Shown in pieces: positions 1-11,900 of a stretch of DNA of 64,000 bases. A program made the position numbers and the translations under genes. The DNA comes from Membranipora membranacea (taxonomy: Eukaryota > Bryozoa > Gymnolaemata > Cheilostomatida > Membraniporidae). The stretch's first letter is position 1; each line of letters opens with the position of its first letter. The notes under the pieces were generated by a model. That model was not told the DNA's origin, searched no databases, and was given only the letters and a program-made list of their open reading frames with translations. The DNA is taken from assembly GCA_914767715.1 (NCBI GenBank), contig OU612074.1, positions 2,683,501-2,747,500 of the forward strand, in the 5' to 3' direction.

Positions 1-179
1 ATAGCCCTCCCTTCCTTTTTATCTCTTTTGACCAACTAGGACTCACGGATCTATGATCTTGTCTATGTGAGGCTCATTAGCCCACCATATGCTTAGTGCT
101 GTGCAATACAAAGATTTAGAAGTATTGTGTGGCATAACTCTGTAAAAGTTTGTATTGCCGTTGGTACGATTCATTTTAC

Positions 180-2310
180 TCAACCCATGTTCAGACTCCA
201 CTTTTCTACTTAGAGTACAGTCCTCTCTCTTTCATTTGAGTCCGACCCCCTTTACTTCAGTATGGCCAGACTCCATTTTTCTCCTTGGAGGTGCAGCCCT
301 CTCTTCAAGTTAATCACCGAGAAGGAACTGGTTTGATTCTTCAAAATAAATAATTTTGTTTCAGTGGTTTGCTGGATCCCCTTCACTTCAGAATGATCAG
401 ACTTCACTTTTCCGCTAGTGGAGCAGCCCTCTTCCCATTTTATCTTTTACCAGTAACAGTTGTGTATTGTTTTTGGTCGGATCCCCTTCACTTCAGAATG
501 ATCAGAATTCACTTTTCTCCTTAGAGAAGCAGCCCTCTCCCAATTTTATCTTGTACCAGTAAAAGCTTTGTATTGTTTTTGGTCCGATCCCGTTCACTTC
601 AGAATGATCAGACCTCACTTTTCTCCTTAGAGAAGCAGCCCTCTCCCCATTTCATCTTGTATCAGTAAAACTTGTGTATTGTTTTTGGTCCGATCCCGTT
701 CACTTCAGAATGATCAGACCTCACTTTTCCAATAGAGGAGAAGCCCTCTTCCCGTTTCATCTTTAACCAGTAAAAGTTGTGTATTGTTTTCGTTCCGATC
801 CCCTTCTCACTTCAGAATGATCAGACCTCACTTTTCTCCTTAGAGGAGAAGCCCTCTTCCCGTTTCATCTTAAACCGGTAAAAGTTGTGTATTGTTTTTG
901 GTCCGATCCCCTTCTCACTTCAGAATGATCAGACCTCACTTTTCCACTAGAGGAGCAGCCCTCTCCCGTTTTATCTTGTACCAGTAAAAGTTGTGTATTG
1001 TTTTTGGTCCGATCCCCTTCTCACTTCAGAATGATCAGACCTCACTTTTCCAATAGAGGAGAAGCCCTCTTCCCGTTTCATCTTTAACCAGTAAAAGTTG
1101 TGTATTGTTTTTGGTCCGATCCCCTTCTCACTTCAGAATGATCAGACCTCACTTTTCCACTAGAGGAGCAGCCCTCTTCCCGTTTTATCTTGTACCAGTA
1201 AAAGTGGTGTATTGTTTTTGGTCCTATCCCCTTCTCACTTCAGAATGATCAGACCTCACTTTTCCAATAGAGGAGAAGCCCTCTTCCCGTTTCATCTTTA
1301 ACCAGTAAAAGTTGTGTATTGTTTATGGTCCGATCCCCTTCTCACTTCACAATGATCAGACTGCACTTTTCCACTAGAGGAGCAGCCCTCTTCCCGTTTC
1401 ATCTTGTACCAGTAAAAGTTGTGTATTGTTTTTGGTCCGATCCCCTTCTCACTTCAGAATGATCAGACTTCACTTTTCCGCTAGTGGAGCAGCCCTCTTC
1501 CCGTTTTATCTTATACCAGTAACAGTTGTGTATTGTTTTTGGTCCGATCCCCTTCACTTCAGAATGATCAGAATTCACTTTTCTCCTTAGAGAAGCAGCC
1601 CTCTCCCCATTTTATCTTGTACCAGTAAAAGCTTTGTATTGTTTTTGGTCCGATCCCGTTCACTTCAGAATGATCAGACCTCACTTTTCCACTAGAGAAG
1701 CAGCCCTCTCCCCATTTTATCTTGTACCAGTAAAAGCTTTGTATTGTTTTTGGTCCGATCCCGTTCACTTCAGAATGATCAGACCTGACTTTTCTCCTTA
1801 GAGGTGCAGCCCTTTCTCTTTCATTTATTCACCTTGGAGGAACTGGTTTGAATCTTCGAAACAAATAATTTTGTTTCACTGGTCGATCCCCTTCTCACTT
1901 CAGAATGATCAGACTTCACTTTTCCACTAGAGGAGCAGCCCTCTTCCTTTTTTATCTTGTACCAGTAACAGTTGCGTATTGTTTTTGGCCCTATCCCCTC
2001 CTCACTCCAGAATGATCAGACTTCACTTTTCAGCTAGTGGAGCAGCCCTTTTCCCATTTTATCTTGTACCAGTACCAGTAACAGTTGTGTATTGTTTTTG
2101 GTCCGATCCCCTTCACTTCAGAATGACCAGAATTCACTTTTCTCCTTAGAGAAGCAGCCCTCTCCCCATTTGATCTTGTACCAGTAAAAGCTTTGTATTT
2201 TTTTTGGTCCGATCCCGTTCACTTCAGAATGATCAGACTTCACTTTTCCACTAGAGGAGCAGCCCTCTTCCTGTAAAAGTCACGGCGTATTGTTTTAGGT
2301 CTGATCCCGT
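180..2310. repeat. Tandem satellite, about 106-bp monomer, about 18 copies
   Basis: The phrase CTTCAGAATGATCAGAC recurs at close to regular intervals (for example 391, 496, 602, 708 and 815 for the GAATG core), giving a period of 105-109 bp. Each monomer also carries GCAGCCCTCT, TACCAGTAAAAG and GTGTATTGTTTTTGGTCCGATCCC. Monomers differ by scattered substitutions and a 3-base CTC insertion in the middle copies. A variant monomer containing GGAACTGGTTTGA and AATAATTTTGTTTCA appears twice, near 315-368 and 1826-1884. Open frames across the array simply follow the repeat and are not genes. Confidence 0.93.
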
Positions 2311-2970
2311 TCTGTTTGGGACCTTATAATTTTTCAAATATTTTAGTTATGGTAGTAATGATAATAAAGAGATAAAAAATAATAATATAATAATTATAAT
2401 AAGTCTCAATTATATAATATAAAAATCAGCTGAAATAGTACTGATATTTGGTAAGTGGTTTGATCTTCAGACATCCAATATGTCATGGTGTATAATAGAG
2501 TCGAACAATATAGGCTTCATAGATTGACATACAAGGCAGAATTTCTCTTTGATTGTAGCTACCTGACCAAAAACAGAAGAACATTCACGTAGGCATTGAC
2601 CAATCAGAACCCTTTCTCAGGAGACTGGTCTTGCGGCAGGTTCAAGTCACAGCCCAATCAGCAACTATCACAGAGAGAAATAGCACTGAAGACGCAAATA
2701 AACAGTTCAGCTTCACGACACATTCGGTAAGTATATAACATGTATTGAGTATTCGGTAAGTTTTCTTCTTACTGTGAAAGCTCTTTGAACACAAACACTG
2801 CCTGAGTCCTTTTGATTTGGGTCGTAATTCTGCAGGGCCCATTCAAGGTGCCAGGCATACATTCAGATGTGTAAACACTAGATAAACGTTTATCTTTCCT
2901 TTGTTTCCGAAACATGTGCTTAACCATGGCTAGTAAAACTTGCTATTCTCTCGTTATTTTCATTCAACAG
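2311..2970. other. AT-rich spacer between satellite and first exon
   Basis: After the satellite comes about 100 bp of AT-rich simple sequence (2330-2430), then unique sequence. I see no convincing exon. An ATG at 2914 is open into the first exon below, but a strong polypyrimidine tract ending in CATTCAACAG at 2970 suggests that this stretch is intron. Confidence 0.5.
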
Positions 2971-5900
2971 GACTTCTTTGACCAACCAGTACCACAGAAC
3001 AGTGCTACTTACATATCTCTACTCGTTGCCGGAGCAGTTGTCGTTGCAGCCTTTATAGCTTTCATCATCATCTATGCCTGCAAACCCCAGTGGCTAAAGT
3101 GGCTTCCGTGTATCGACCGGTGAGTATTAGCCCAAATAATCAGGATCAGAGGAACTAGGCCAAACATGACAATGTCTTAGGACCTTGTAGCATGCTTGTA
3201 GAAACAATCAGAAAAGGGACTGCCATTGAGATAAAATCATGTATATATTCATAATTATATATTTATGATATATTCTGTGTATCTTATCACTGACATCAGT
3301 CCCAGAATTATCCCAATAATTAATGTCTCTTCACTTTTCGTTGCTGCAGGTTAAATGAGAATAAGATTAGTCCTCTACAAGAAGACATGCCTGATGGTGA
3401 TAGAGATCTTGAGGCTGGTTTGGCTTCTACTGTCCATGAAGTGAAAGAAACCATAGTCAAAGAAAAGGAGAGACGACCGTGAGTCAACTATCCAGTATCT
3501 TCGGCAATGATCTGTATAATTTGTTGTTTGACTTAAAAATTGAATGCATTGTTTTATACTGTTGAATGGCAGCCATACATACATGGGCGTGAAAGTTCTA
3601 TGAAAATCAAATGGCGAATTAATATCAACCCATGCCACTTTTTCTTTTTCGTGTGTGCGATGTTCAGGGTCTATGCATTTAGCCCCAACACGGCAAACGC
3701 TCACTCAATGAATAAACTGTAATGCTAAATTTGTTTGTAGCTCACTAGGACCTATAGAGCAAGGAACACTCCGCAAACCTTCCTTGTAAGCACATTTCTT
3801 GTTAGAATATAACTATTAGGTCATTATGAGGGTGTTGGATCATAATCGGTTTGCCCATCAATAGCATGTTTACCAAGTATTTAGTTTTCACACTGACATT
3901 AATTTTAGACTACACCATTAGCTTGTTAATTTTAGGCCTTTAGAGTCAATTTCGAACGATTAATCATGATAGCTATCCCAGTAGGACTGCTACGGCACCA
4001 GTCACCTGGCAGTGAAAAGCAAGCACGCTAACCAATTGTGTCAACACACCATCCCAAAAAGAATAGGTTGTTCATTACTCAGAGTCGTGCATCTACCAGT
4101 TACAATCCTGGTGTACCAGTTTCTAGGTTATCTTACCATGCTGTGAATAGTTGCTCAATGTTTTCAGGTCAGAGGGAGGTCAACCAGTTATCTCAGTCAG
4201 CAAACTTATATCTGCGAACATTGAGCGCGAGATGATAAGGTAAGTGAGCAGATAACTCTACAGATCAGAAAGTGACTGGCCAACCAAAAAAAAAGATCAG
4301 ATAATCTATTCATGTAGTTGATGTCATAGCAACTAACTGATTGTTATACAAAATTGCGAATGGCAGCAATAACTGGAACTGATCGCTATCAGTATTATCT
4401 ATTTTTATCATTTTGATTTTAATTCTAGACGAAAAAATCTAGCTGCTGCAATGGCACCTGCACAAGGTTCAGACTTCTGGTGAGTTAAGTGTGATATGTA
4501 ATAACACCAGTCTGGCCTCTCAGACTAAAAGATCGATAGCCTACTGCAGTTAAATCAGGTTAATCTTAGTTCTCCTAGTGGTAAAAATGCATAAGCAATA
4601 ATATTGCACAGACAGATGTTGGCTGTAATCCAAACCTGCGGATTTAGGGGGTAATTGGACAAACTGTTAATCATAATATTGGAAAGAAAAACTCATCATC
4701 CTTACTCTTCATAGATTCCTAACTTAGCGACTGACATATTGTATAGTAGGCTATTTAACGAGACATGATTTCCTTGGTTTGTTAAAGGTGGTAAACAATT
4801 TGTGGATATAGTGGGATTTCATCGCTTTTGCTTTTGTCCCACTTCGCAGCCTCTCTTTGTCCGCCTGGTAGATAACGACTTGGTTATATATAACTTTCTA
4901 ATATCAGAGTGTCCAGAATTTGAACCTGCAACTCTCTGTTTGAGAAGCTCAAATCATAAGCACTACACCGCCCTGCCACCTACACCGCCCTGCCACCTAC
5001 ACCAACCTGCCACCTACACCGCCCTGCCACCTACACCGCCCCGCCACCCACACCATCCTGCCACCTACACCACCCTGCCACCTACACCACCCTGCCTCCC
5101 ACAACGAAACTTTAATTATTATGATATGGATTATTTCTTGTGTATTTTAATTATAATTATCTTTGATTTGTATTTGAAGGCGACATCAGGTGAAAAGTCT
5201 ATTGGAGAGCAGGAAAGTCAGGTCTGAACATTCTGAAGTGAAAGGGAGACTTGGTAAGAATTGAAGAAGAGAGCAGTTAGTCTAGATAGAAAAGAAAGGT
5301 TGAGCACTAGCTGAGCAGCGAGTTACCTGGTCGGTCTTGACATGCTGCATCACTTTGGTTGCCTTTCCACAATCAAAATAAAAATGGTGCCAAGACAGCC
5401 AACGGTGAACTCATTAGCTTAATGATTCATAGACAGGGATGGACCGAGAACCTAATTGTCGGCAGTGTTTGAATTTCCACGCTCCACTTTATACGACCAC
5501 CATGTTTTATCACTCTGCTGCCATCCGGTGATGAGATATAGGCACAAACGAAGACTTGGTGTAAAAACAAAATTATAGGAGAAATCCCCAAAGCCTTTAC
5601 ATCAATAATCGGTATCCCTTCTAGGTCACATGACAAATTGGGTTGAATTGAAAAGCATTAGAACCACTGATATATATTCATGGATTACAGGGACATATCT
5701 GATCCTGAACAAACATATGGCAATTTATGTACGGTTGTTTGAAACATTTTCTCACCTTTGATTAGTACAAAAGTAAAGTAATGCTAGAGCCGACCCCTTG
5801 TTAACTCTCAGGACACCCTGCAAGCAAAGCTGTCTTCAATTTCTTCGGGAATAATAGAGCAGTTTTCAACTTTAAAACTTTCATCTTCCGAAAAAAAAAA

Positions 5901-6881
5901 CATTTTTGCCTCGGAAACTGGGAAATCTTCTCTTCAGGTTTCTGTTGTTATTTCATAAGCCAAACAACGAATACATTGGTTTTAGCAAACAGCATGGTTA
6001 CATTTGGTTACACCAGCAGTTGTCGCTCACTTACTGAGTGAGCGATTAGATAGGTACCTCACACTTTGTTGTTACACATGGTATATTTTGACTGATATTT
6101 TATATTTTTATATCAGGTTCAGGATCACCAGCTACTGGATCTGTAAGTCTCAGTTCACTGACTGACCCGCCCAATACACGCACAATAAAGACTAAAAAGA
6201 AACATAATTCTCCCCACAAGCAGATCCAGCTTGATCTTCCTCAAACTAAGAACAATGACGTACCTGGTGTTCAAGACACCCCTATCTATCCAGTCCGAGT
6301 TACATATGAACGCAGGAAGTAAGTAAGAATGTGAATGAGCTGCCTTTGTGATGTTGGACTTTAACACCCAGTAACGCTTCCTTACTAGGCTTGTTTCTAA
6401 TACGAGGCCAACTCGGCAAGACGAGCATCAATCTTGCACACCTTTAGTGATCACGCATGGAAAACAACATCAATGCAGTGCGCTACAAATAGCCAGCAAG
6501 CGATACATTACAATTGGCTTGTTTTGTACCCTGCCTATTATTATATCAATTTAGTCTGAATTCGAAGTTGCTCCCCTCTCGCCGCGACCTACCAACAAGT
6601 AGCATTGGAGCGAACTAAAAAGTACAGCCAAGCTGGATCAGACCTGATCTTTGTAGGTATTGTAGTGTAATGTGATGGTCAAGCTAGATAGAATATTACA
6701 TCTATTGGTACTTTTTTACCCGTTTCATCCCTTATTTTCCAGGCGCAAAACAAAAATCACTCCAGATGGTACTTATTATACTGTATCGACTCCTGCTCCC
6801 CGCAAACCCAAACCACCGGTACCAGATACTCTCCCTCAACAATTAATAAGCTATACTCTGCCTGGTATGGTCGAAACATGA
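2971..6881 (+). CDS. 3' portion of an unrecognised single-pass membrane protein
   Basis: Eight exons join in frame: 2971-3119, 3350-3478, 3741-3785, 4168-4239, 4429-4479, 5180-5253, 6117-6318 and 6743-6881 (TGA). They total 861 nt, or 286 codons plus the stop, and five consecutive junctions are phase 2. The product begins with a short extracellular-looking stretch, then one hydrophobic helix (residues about 14-36 of this piece, YISLLVAGAVVVAAF...), a Trp/Cys-rich juxtamembrane segment (KPQWLKWLPC), and a basic, Ser/Pro-rich cytoplasmic tail with KTKKKH and PAPRKPKPPVP. It ends in MVET. No enzymatic or signalling domain is recognisable. The 5' end is unresolved: either exons lie to the left, or translation starts at ATG 2914 and reads through, adding 19 codons. 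The exon chain is well supported by frame; function is unknown. Confidence 0.7.
3985..4045 (-). repeat. Possible tRNA-like SINE fragment
   Basis: On the minus strand this reads GACACAATTGGTTAGCGTGC, close to a tRNA D-arm/box A with AATTGGTTAGCGTGC. Box B is degraded. It lies in an intron of the membrane-protein gene. Weak on its own, but other tRNA-like insertions occur in the window. Confidence 0.35.
4911..4975 (-). repeat. tRNA-like SINE head (box A and box B)
   Basis: The reverse complement carries GGTTCAAATTC (4916-4926), one change from the box B consensus, and GGTGTAGTGCTTATGAT (about 4955-4971) in the box A position, with tRNA-like spacing. It sits in the intron between 4480 and 5179, directly beside the 17-bp minisatellite. 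It is most likely a tRNA-derived SINE fragment rather than a functional tRNA, because no complete cloverleaf is apparent. Confidence 0.5.
4968..5104. repeat. 17-bp minisatellite, about 8 units
   Basis: Units of CCGCCCTGCCACCTACA and close variants (CCAACCTG, CCATCCTG, CCACCCTG) are repeated in tandem. The array is intronic and abuts the tRNA-like segment, so it may have grown from the SINE tail. Confidence 0.85.
6024..6044. repeat. Short palindrome CGCTCAC...GTGAGCG
   Basis: CGCTCACTTACTGAGTGAGCG can fold into a hairpin. A related hairpin with the same GTGAGCGATTT edge lies at 61859-61896, and GTGAGCGATTT also occurs inside the foldback at 24968-25498. Confidence 0.5.
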
Positions 6882-7108
6882 GAGAGATCATCATGAACTG
6901 TATATATGAATCATTGCAGTACGGTACAAAAGAAAGCTCATCACAACTCTATATATATACTTATTACGTTATTATTTCTTTATTTTTCTGATTTACACAT
7001 CAACCTTCCCCAATATATTATTTATCACACTCAAAATAGATATATTTTATCCAGATCCGTTAATGCAGATGGTAGAATCCCTGTTTGTTGATTTGTGTCT
7101 TCATTCTC

Positions 7109-7114
7109 AATAAA
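7109..7114 (+). terminator. Polyadenylation signal AATAAA
   Basis: A canonical AATAAA lies 228 bases after the TGA of the membrane-protein gene and is the first good signal downstream, so it plausibly marks the end of that transcript. Confidence 0.6.
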
Positions 7115-7405
7115 TTACTGGTCACACAGTGTCACTCTCACAACAAAGAAAGCTTGTTTTTAGAGAGATGCAATTTTGCAATTTCCAGCTTGCTTCACTC
7201 AGAAAAATTTTGAAGCTTTCTATTGCAAGGGAAACTCTGTTATCTTACCTCCACAATACATATACCTTGTATATGCTTATTACATCACCATTACTGATAA
7301 TGTGCAGCTATTTAATAACATTGCCTAATATACCACAGTTGTTAGGCTGTTCCTTCTAGGTCGAATAAATTACAACGGACAATATCATTCACAAAGCCAG
7401 GTAGA

Positions 7406-7458
7406 ATGGCGCAATCTGGGACTCAGAGTGGTACTCCAAGTTTGGAGTTCGTCCGCAG
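7406..7458 (+). CDS. Candidate alternative first exon or upstream ORF
   Basis: ATG at 7406 has a strong start context (A at -3, G at +4) and opens MAQSGTQSGTPSLEFVRR up to a GT donor at 7459, ending in phase 2. It cannot join the exons at 8961 or 9528 in frame. A phase-2-compatible open stretch near 8641-8790 ends in phase 0 before a weak GTACGC and could then join 9528. It may be an alternative 5' end of the Bcl-2-like gene, an upstream ORF, or spurious. Confidence 0.25.
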
Positions 7459-8960
7459 GTATATAACTTCTGATTACTGGGTCTGCCAACTTGATAAGTT
7501 TGGTTAATCTGCAATAATACATTCCACTTATTGCAGCACGTTACAGAACCACGGTTAGAATTGAATGTCTAGAATGTCAGCAAATATAAATATTATTTTA
7601 TAATAGGCTTTGAATTATTTACGCACATAATGCGAAGAAGTTCAATTTTGTAATCCTAATTTTTGTTCAAATGAAGTATCTCGCGAGGTGAGCGATCTTT
7701 GGCCAGTGCGAGTGTATGTTTACATAGACGGAAGTTCTTCTGCTTACAACCAATTAAGATCAAAATCTCTTTATTTTACAAATTAAAATTATAGGTACAG
7801 AAAATGTAGTCACTCAATATCATAAAATATGACATCAACACAAAATATTTCCTTGGTTACCAAATCTGTTTGAGGCAGATAAGTTTTAGCAAGGAGTTTT
7901 ACTCCTTGGTTTTAGCAAGGAGTTGTAGGTCTACAACTCCTTGGTTTAAGAGCTATCTATACATCAAAAAGTATGGGACAACTCTTACTATTGCTGCTAC
8001 ACTTTGTACAGGCGAATCAAATTACTTTTGTGCAGATTTGGTTTTAACAGCACAAGTTTTCACTATTATAATTAGAAAAAAGACAAAAATTCAAAAGTTT
8101 ATTTCTCCAAGAAAATCTGATCTCATTTGGCTTGACTGTGACTTCACTGTATGCAAGAGATAACTACCCTTGTGTCATCAGGGAGGGTGTCCCTGGTGTC
8201 ATTGCTAATTATCAGTCAGGAAAAGAGGTCAGGCAATAAATTCTTTTGACTTTAATTGTCACATAGCTCTGCTTGCACTCTACTCTAGCCTGTCTTGTTA
8301 ATAAAGCCACTTTATTTTACAAAATAGTTGTGCTGTGCCTTTTACCAGTGGTTCCTGCATATTGTAGCAGTTGGTGAAATGTGTAAACCCACAAATAAAT
8401 GAGCGTAGCAAAAGTGGAGAACTGTTTTGGCTTCAGGACAGCTATCAAACAGTTCCCCCAACTATCATCATCACACATCCAACACGTATTCAGACAAGCA
8501 AACTTTGCCTGCCCTGCCCATTGCACTCCTTCGTCCCCAATCAAAAGGCTTTATGTTATACATGTCTCATAGGGGTCTTGGGACATGTCCGAAGCGAGGT
8601 TCCCAGCCAGACATCGTCCTATCCAACATCTACAGCACAACAGTCCTTTATTTTGTAAAGCTTTGTTGTCATCCGAGCACAACAACAAAGCTTGCCAACC
8701 GTATGCACCATCTGTTAATGAATCTCCATCTTCAACCCAGAGAGGTGGTCGATCATGGATAGACCTTGGAATTAACAAAGAAGTACGCATTCTGGTAACA
8801 AAAAGTTGGAGGATTTTCAAGATTATGTTTGTTGATGCAATCATATGATATATATGAGTACATAACTCTTCTCAACACAAACAGGTACATTTAGCATTGA
8901 AGAATAACACTGTGTTGTGTTGTGGCTCGTTAGATTTGAGCAGTTTATTATTACTTACAG
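7459..8960. other. 5' flank/first intron of the Bcl-2-like gene; no firm gene
   Basis: This stretch holds nested hairpins at 7893-7947 (AAGGAGTTTTACTCCTT, then AAGGAGTTGTAGGTCTACAACTCCTT), a small hairpin at 8179-8195, and an inverted pair around 8659-8693 (AAGCTTTGTTGT / ACAACAACAAAGCTT). Several overlapping frames on both strands are open at 8317-8848. None has clear splice borders or family similarity, although the Ser/Pro-rich frame near 8660-8790 looks mildly coding. Confidence 0.4.
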
Positions 8961-8997
8961 GTTGATGGTCTAATCTATTGCTACAATCTTTATAACT
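8961..8997 (+). other. 5' UTR part of first coding exon
   Basis: TTACTTACAG at 8951-8960 is a good acceptor, so the exon probably begins at 8961 with 37 bases of 5' UTR before ATG 8998. This implies a further untranslated first exon upstream that I could not place. Confidence 0.4.
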
Positions 8998-11900
8998 ATG
9001 GATGACAGTGGGCAGGACACAAGCCAAGGTGGAGACAGCCTCTTGTTTCAGGTAGGCTATGACAGTAATGATACATTTACTCATTCAAAAATTCATTCAA
9101 CTGTCATTGTTGCGGTGTCGGAATAATGTCATGATGATGTCGTCAAATATAGGTTCTTGGAGCCCTGTGATTTAAGAACATAACCTGATCTCAAATTATA
9201 TCTCATCAGTACAACGTCTTTTCCAAACTCAAAACAAGTCAGTTTAACAAGCTAAACGACATGATCAGTGTGATGTACCGCAACGTTTATATATCTATTC
9301 ACTGAGAGTTTGTTAAGCTGTTGAAACGTATCTCATACAGGTAGTGATGTATGTATACAGAAGTAAATTTTTGCCACAACTGTCTCTTGATTTAGGTACC
9401 ACCAGTATATAATTATACAGTCACCTCCATACAGAATCGTACAACTCTTAGTTTGATATCAAGCATGCTTATTTCGTCGTTATACTACATATACTTAATT
9501 ATTGCCAATCAATCGTTCTGTTTTTAGGATGCACTAAGCAGCCCTCCAGCGAATAGCCCTTCCAGGATGCCCATCACCAAGTCACGCTCAAAGGATAGTC
9601 TGAGTGATCAGACCCCACATAGTGGTGACAAGCGTGGTGATGGCGAGCATTCAACAGATAGCAGGCCGAGTTATCAGTCCCCACAGGCTGACACCAACAC
9701 TAGTTTATATTTGGATGCAGAGGAGTCTCCCATTTACTGTTATATGGAGAAGAACTTCAGTTCAGACTTTAGAGGCAAACTCACTGGTCTGTTTACAGCT
9801 GATATTTATACCTATCAATATAGTATTGTAGTTTTTTTTTATCCCTATAACCATGGCACATATGGTGTTTGGCGGGTTCGAGTTGGAGCTTTTTCTTCTA
9901 TAATTTCCTGTTACCAAACTTAAAAATTAGTAATTAATACCATATAAGCTCTCATACATGTACAAAGAAAGAACTGTATGTTGACTGTGCATCATCTCAT
10001 ATTGATATTCTCTTGAAGAGCCAGAGCAGTGACGTATTTGACCAAGTCTTTAACTCCTTGATTTGACACAACAAATAAACGTATTAGTGCAAATTAAATC
10101 TCTCTGCGTTGGCTACATCATGTGATATACATGTATCTTTGTATTGTATATTGTATTATATTACAGCTTTAAATGGTATTACCGGTGATACTGGTTTTGT
10201 AAGCAGCAGTGCTAACTCCTCTAATGTGGAGTTATCTCTCATGCATGATACGAGATTACTAGTGTTACATTATCTATCATCAGATCAAGGAGACAGCTCA
10301 AATACGACTACCACTACATCTGAGATCAATCACTCTCAAGGTATGAATACATAGATAGTTTAGTTGTAGCAATCCTCACAGAGTGCTAGTAGATTGTCTT
10401 ACCTTATTTTAACATTAAACTACTGCTTCAAGTCTCAGAAAAAATTTTCTTGTTGTTACAAAATTTGCGGAGCAAGATTGTCAAAATCAGGGAGTGAATT
10501 CAATGATGATGCTGAATAGTCCACATTGTTACTTAGTAAACCTCACTAATTGTTTTCACTCTCTGATTTTGAAAATATTATTTTGTAATTTTTTGGGCCA
10601 TGAAGTATGAGTTCTGAGATTGAAGTCACAATTACTTATTTTGCAGATATACAAATTTGAATGAGCACAATTTTACCAGACTCACATAAGTAGGTATATT
10701 GTTTTTGCTGTTGATGACTTGCTTTCTATAAATCACTTTGATATACCTTCAGGTAATACAAGTAATGATGCTGGTGTTGCGTTGGGTAACAGTACAAGTT
10801 CCACTTCAGTGAGTAACGGACAGCACAGATGTGTAGAGTGTATCTTGTCTCCTGTTACTAATGAGTAAGTCAATATTATCCTTCTAGAATGTCAGATGTG
10901 TGATAATGTTGCACGTGCAGCTAGTCAAAGACAAGATTTGAAAGTTTTTGAATATGGTCTCATGGCATGGTCAACTTTAAAGACAAAATATCTCAATTAT
11001 TCATGTGAGAAAAAATGACAACTGTGACACGGGGTATTAACTTTCACTCTACAGGATAGATAAAAAGGCGTGTGTTGTCTTACTGATTCGTAGATCCTTA
11101 ATGTGTAACGACCATGATCGTTAATTCAACATAACTATTCTAAGCTATTCTCTCAACTGTTACAGTGGTTCAGTTCCAATGCTTGAAGGCTCTTGTGTAT
11201 ACCACTACCCCTTAGACACAGGATCACTGACTGATAGTGAACAAAATAAGAGACGTCGACTTCTTAGACCGAGATTCCACAGCTCACCAGCGATATCACA
11301 CATGAGCGGGGAGGACACTATGTCACCTGATTGCTGTGATGGTGTAAGTTTCTTTTGGCTATGCAATATCTGTTGTGACATTCTCCAGTGATCTGTGCTG
11401 ATACTCCTGGAAAATTGACTCACACATATTGCAAATGATCGCTTTGATTGAGTGAAAAAGATGATGACTTATATTGAGTTTTTTCAGCTCACACCAGGGA
11501 GAATGGAGAATTCTGCCCAGTCGGTCGGTCACACAGATTGGTAGAATATATTGATTCAGTCATACTAACCTTGTCATACACCTACAGTAACAAGGCTTCA
11601 TTCAGGCATGCTACCATTTTTTAATATTAAATTGTCTTTTCCATTGTATTGTATTGTACTATCTGCCCTGGTTTGACAGTGTGTTGTGGAAGCCAATGGC
11701 GTTGGGAGTGAGAGAGAACATACCCCCAAACAACCAGGTCAACAGAAGCCCCGTCCTAATCTCAAACTCAATATAAGGGGTGAGAACATATAACGGTAAA
11801 ATGTTACTTATAAATTTATATTGGTGATATTTGTTCTCTTTTAGTATTGGCACCTCTTTGGATGACCCTCTTGTACCCCTGTGAAACAAACCCCTGGATC

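Noticed and set aside
180-2310. CRISPR-like array
   Set aside because: The repeats are contiguous diverged monomers of about 106 bp without unique spacers, and the context is clearly eukaryotic.
4038-4235. Open frame from 4038
   Set aside because: The exon at 4168-4239 is used in a different frame that continues both neighbours in phase.
8317-8848. Overlapping open frames on both strands
   Set aside because: No splice borders, start context or family similarity clearly support any; only the 8641-8790 frame is kept as a weak possibility.
11488-11541. Exon-like stretch (TTTTTTCAG acceptor, GTAGAA donor) in the Bcl-2-like gene
   Set aside because: It ends in phase 2, whereas the next certain exon (11680) needs phase 0; direct joining 11343-11680 is in frame.
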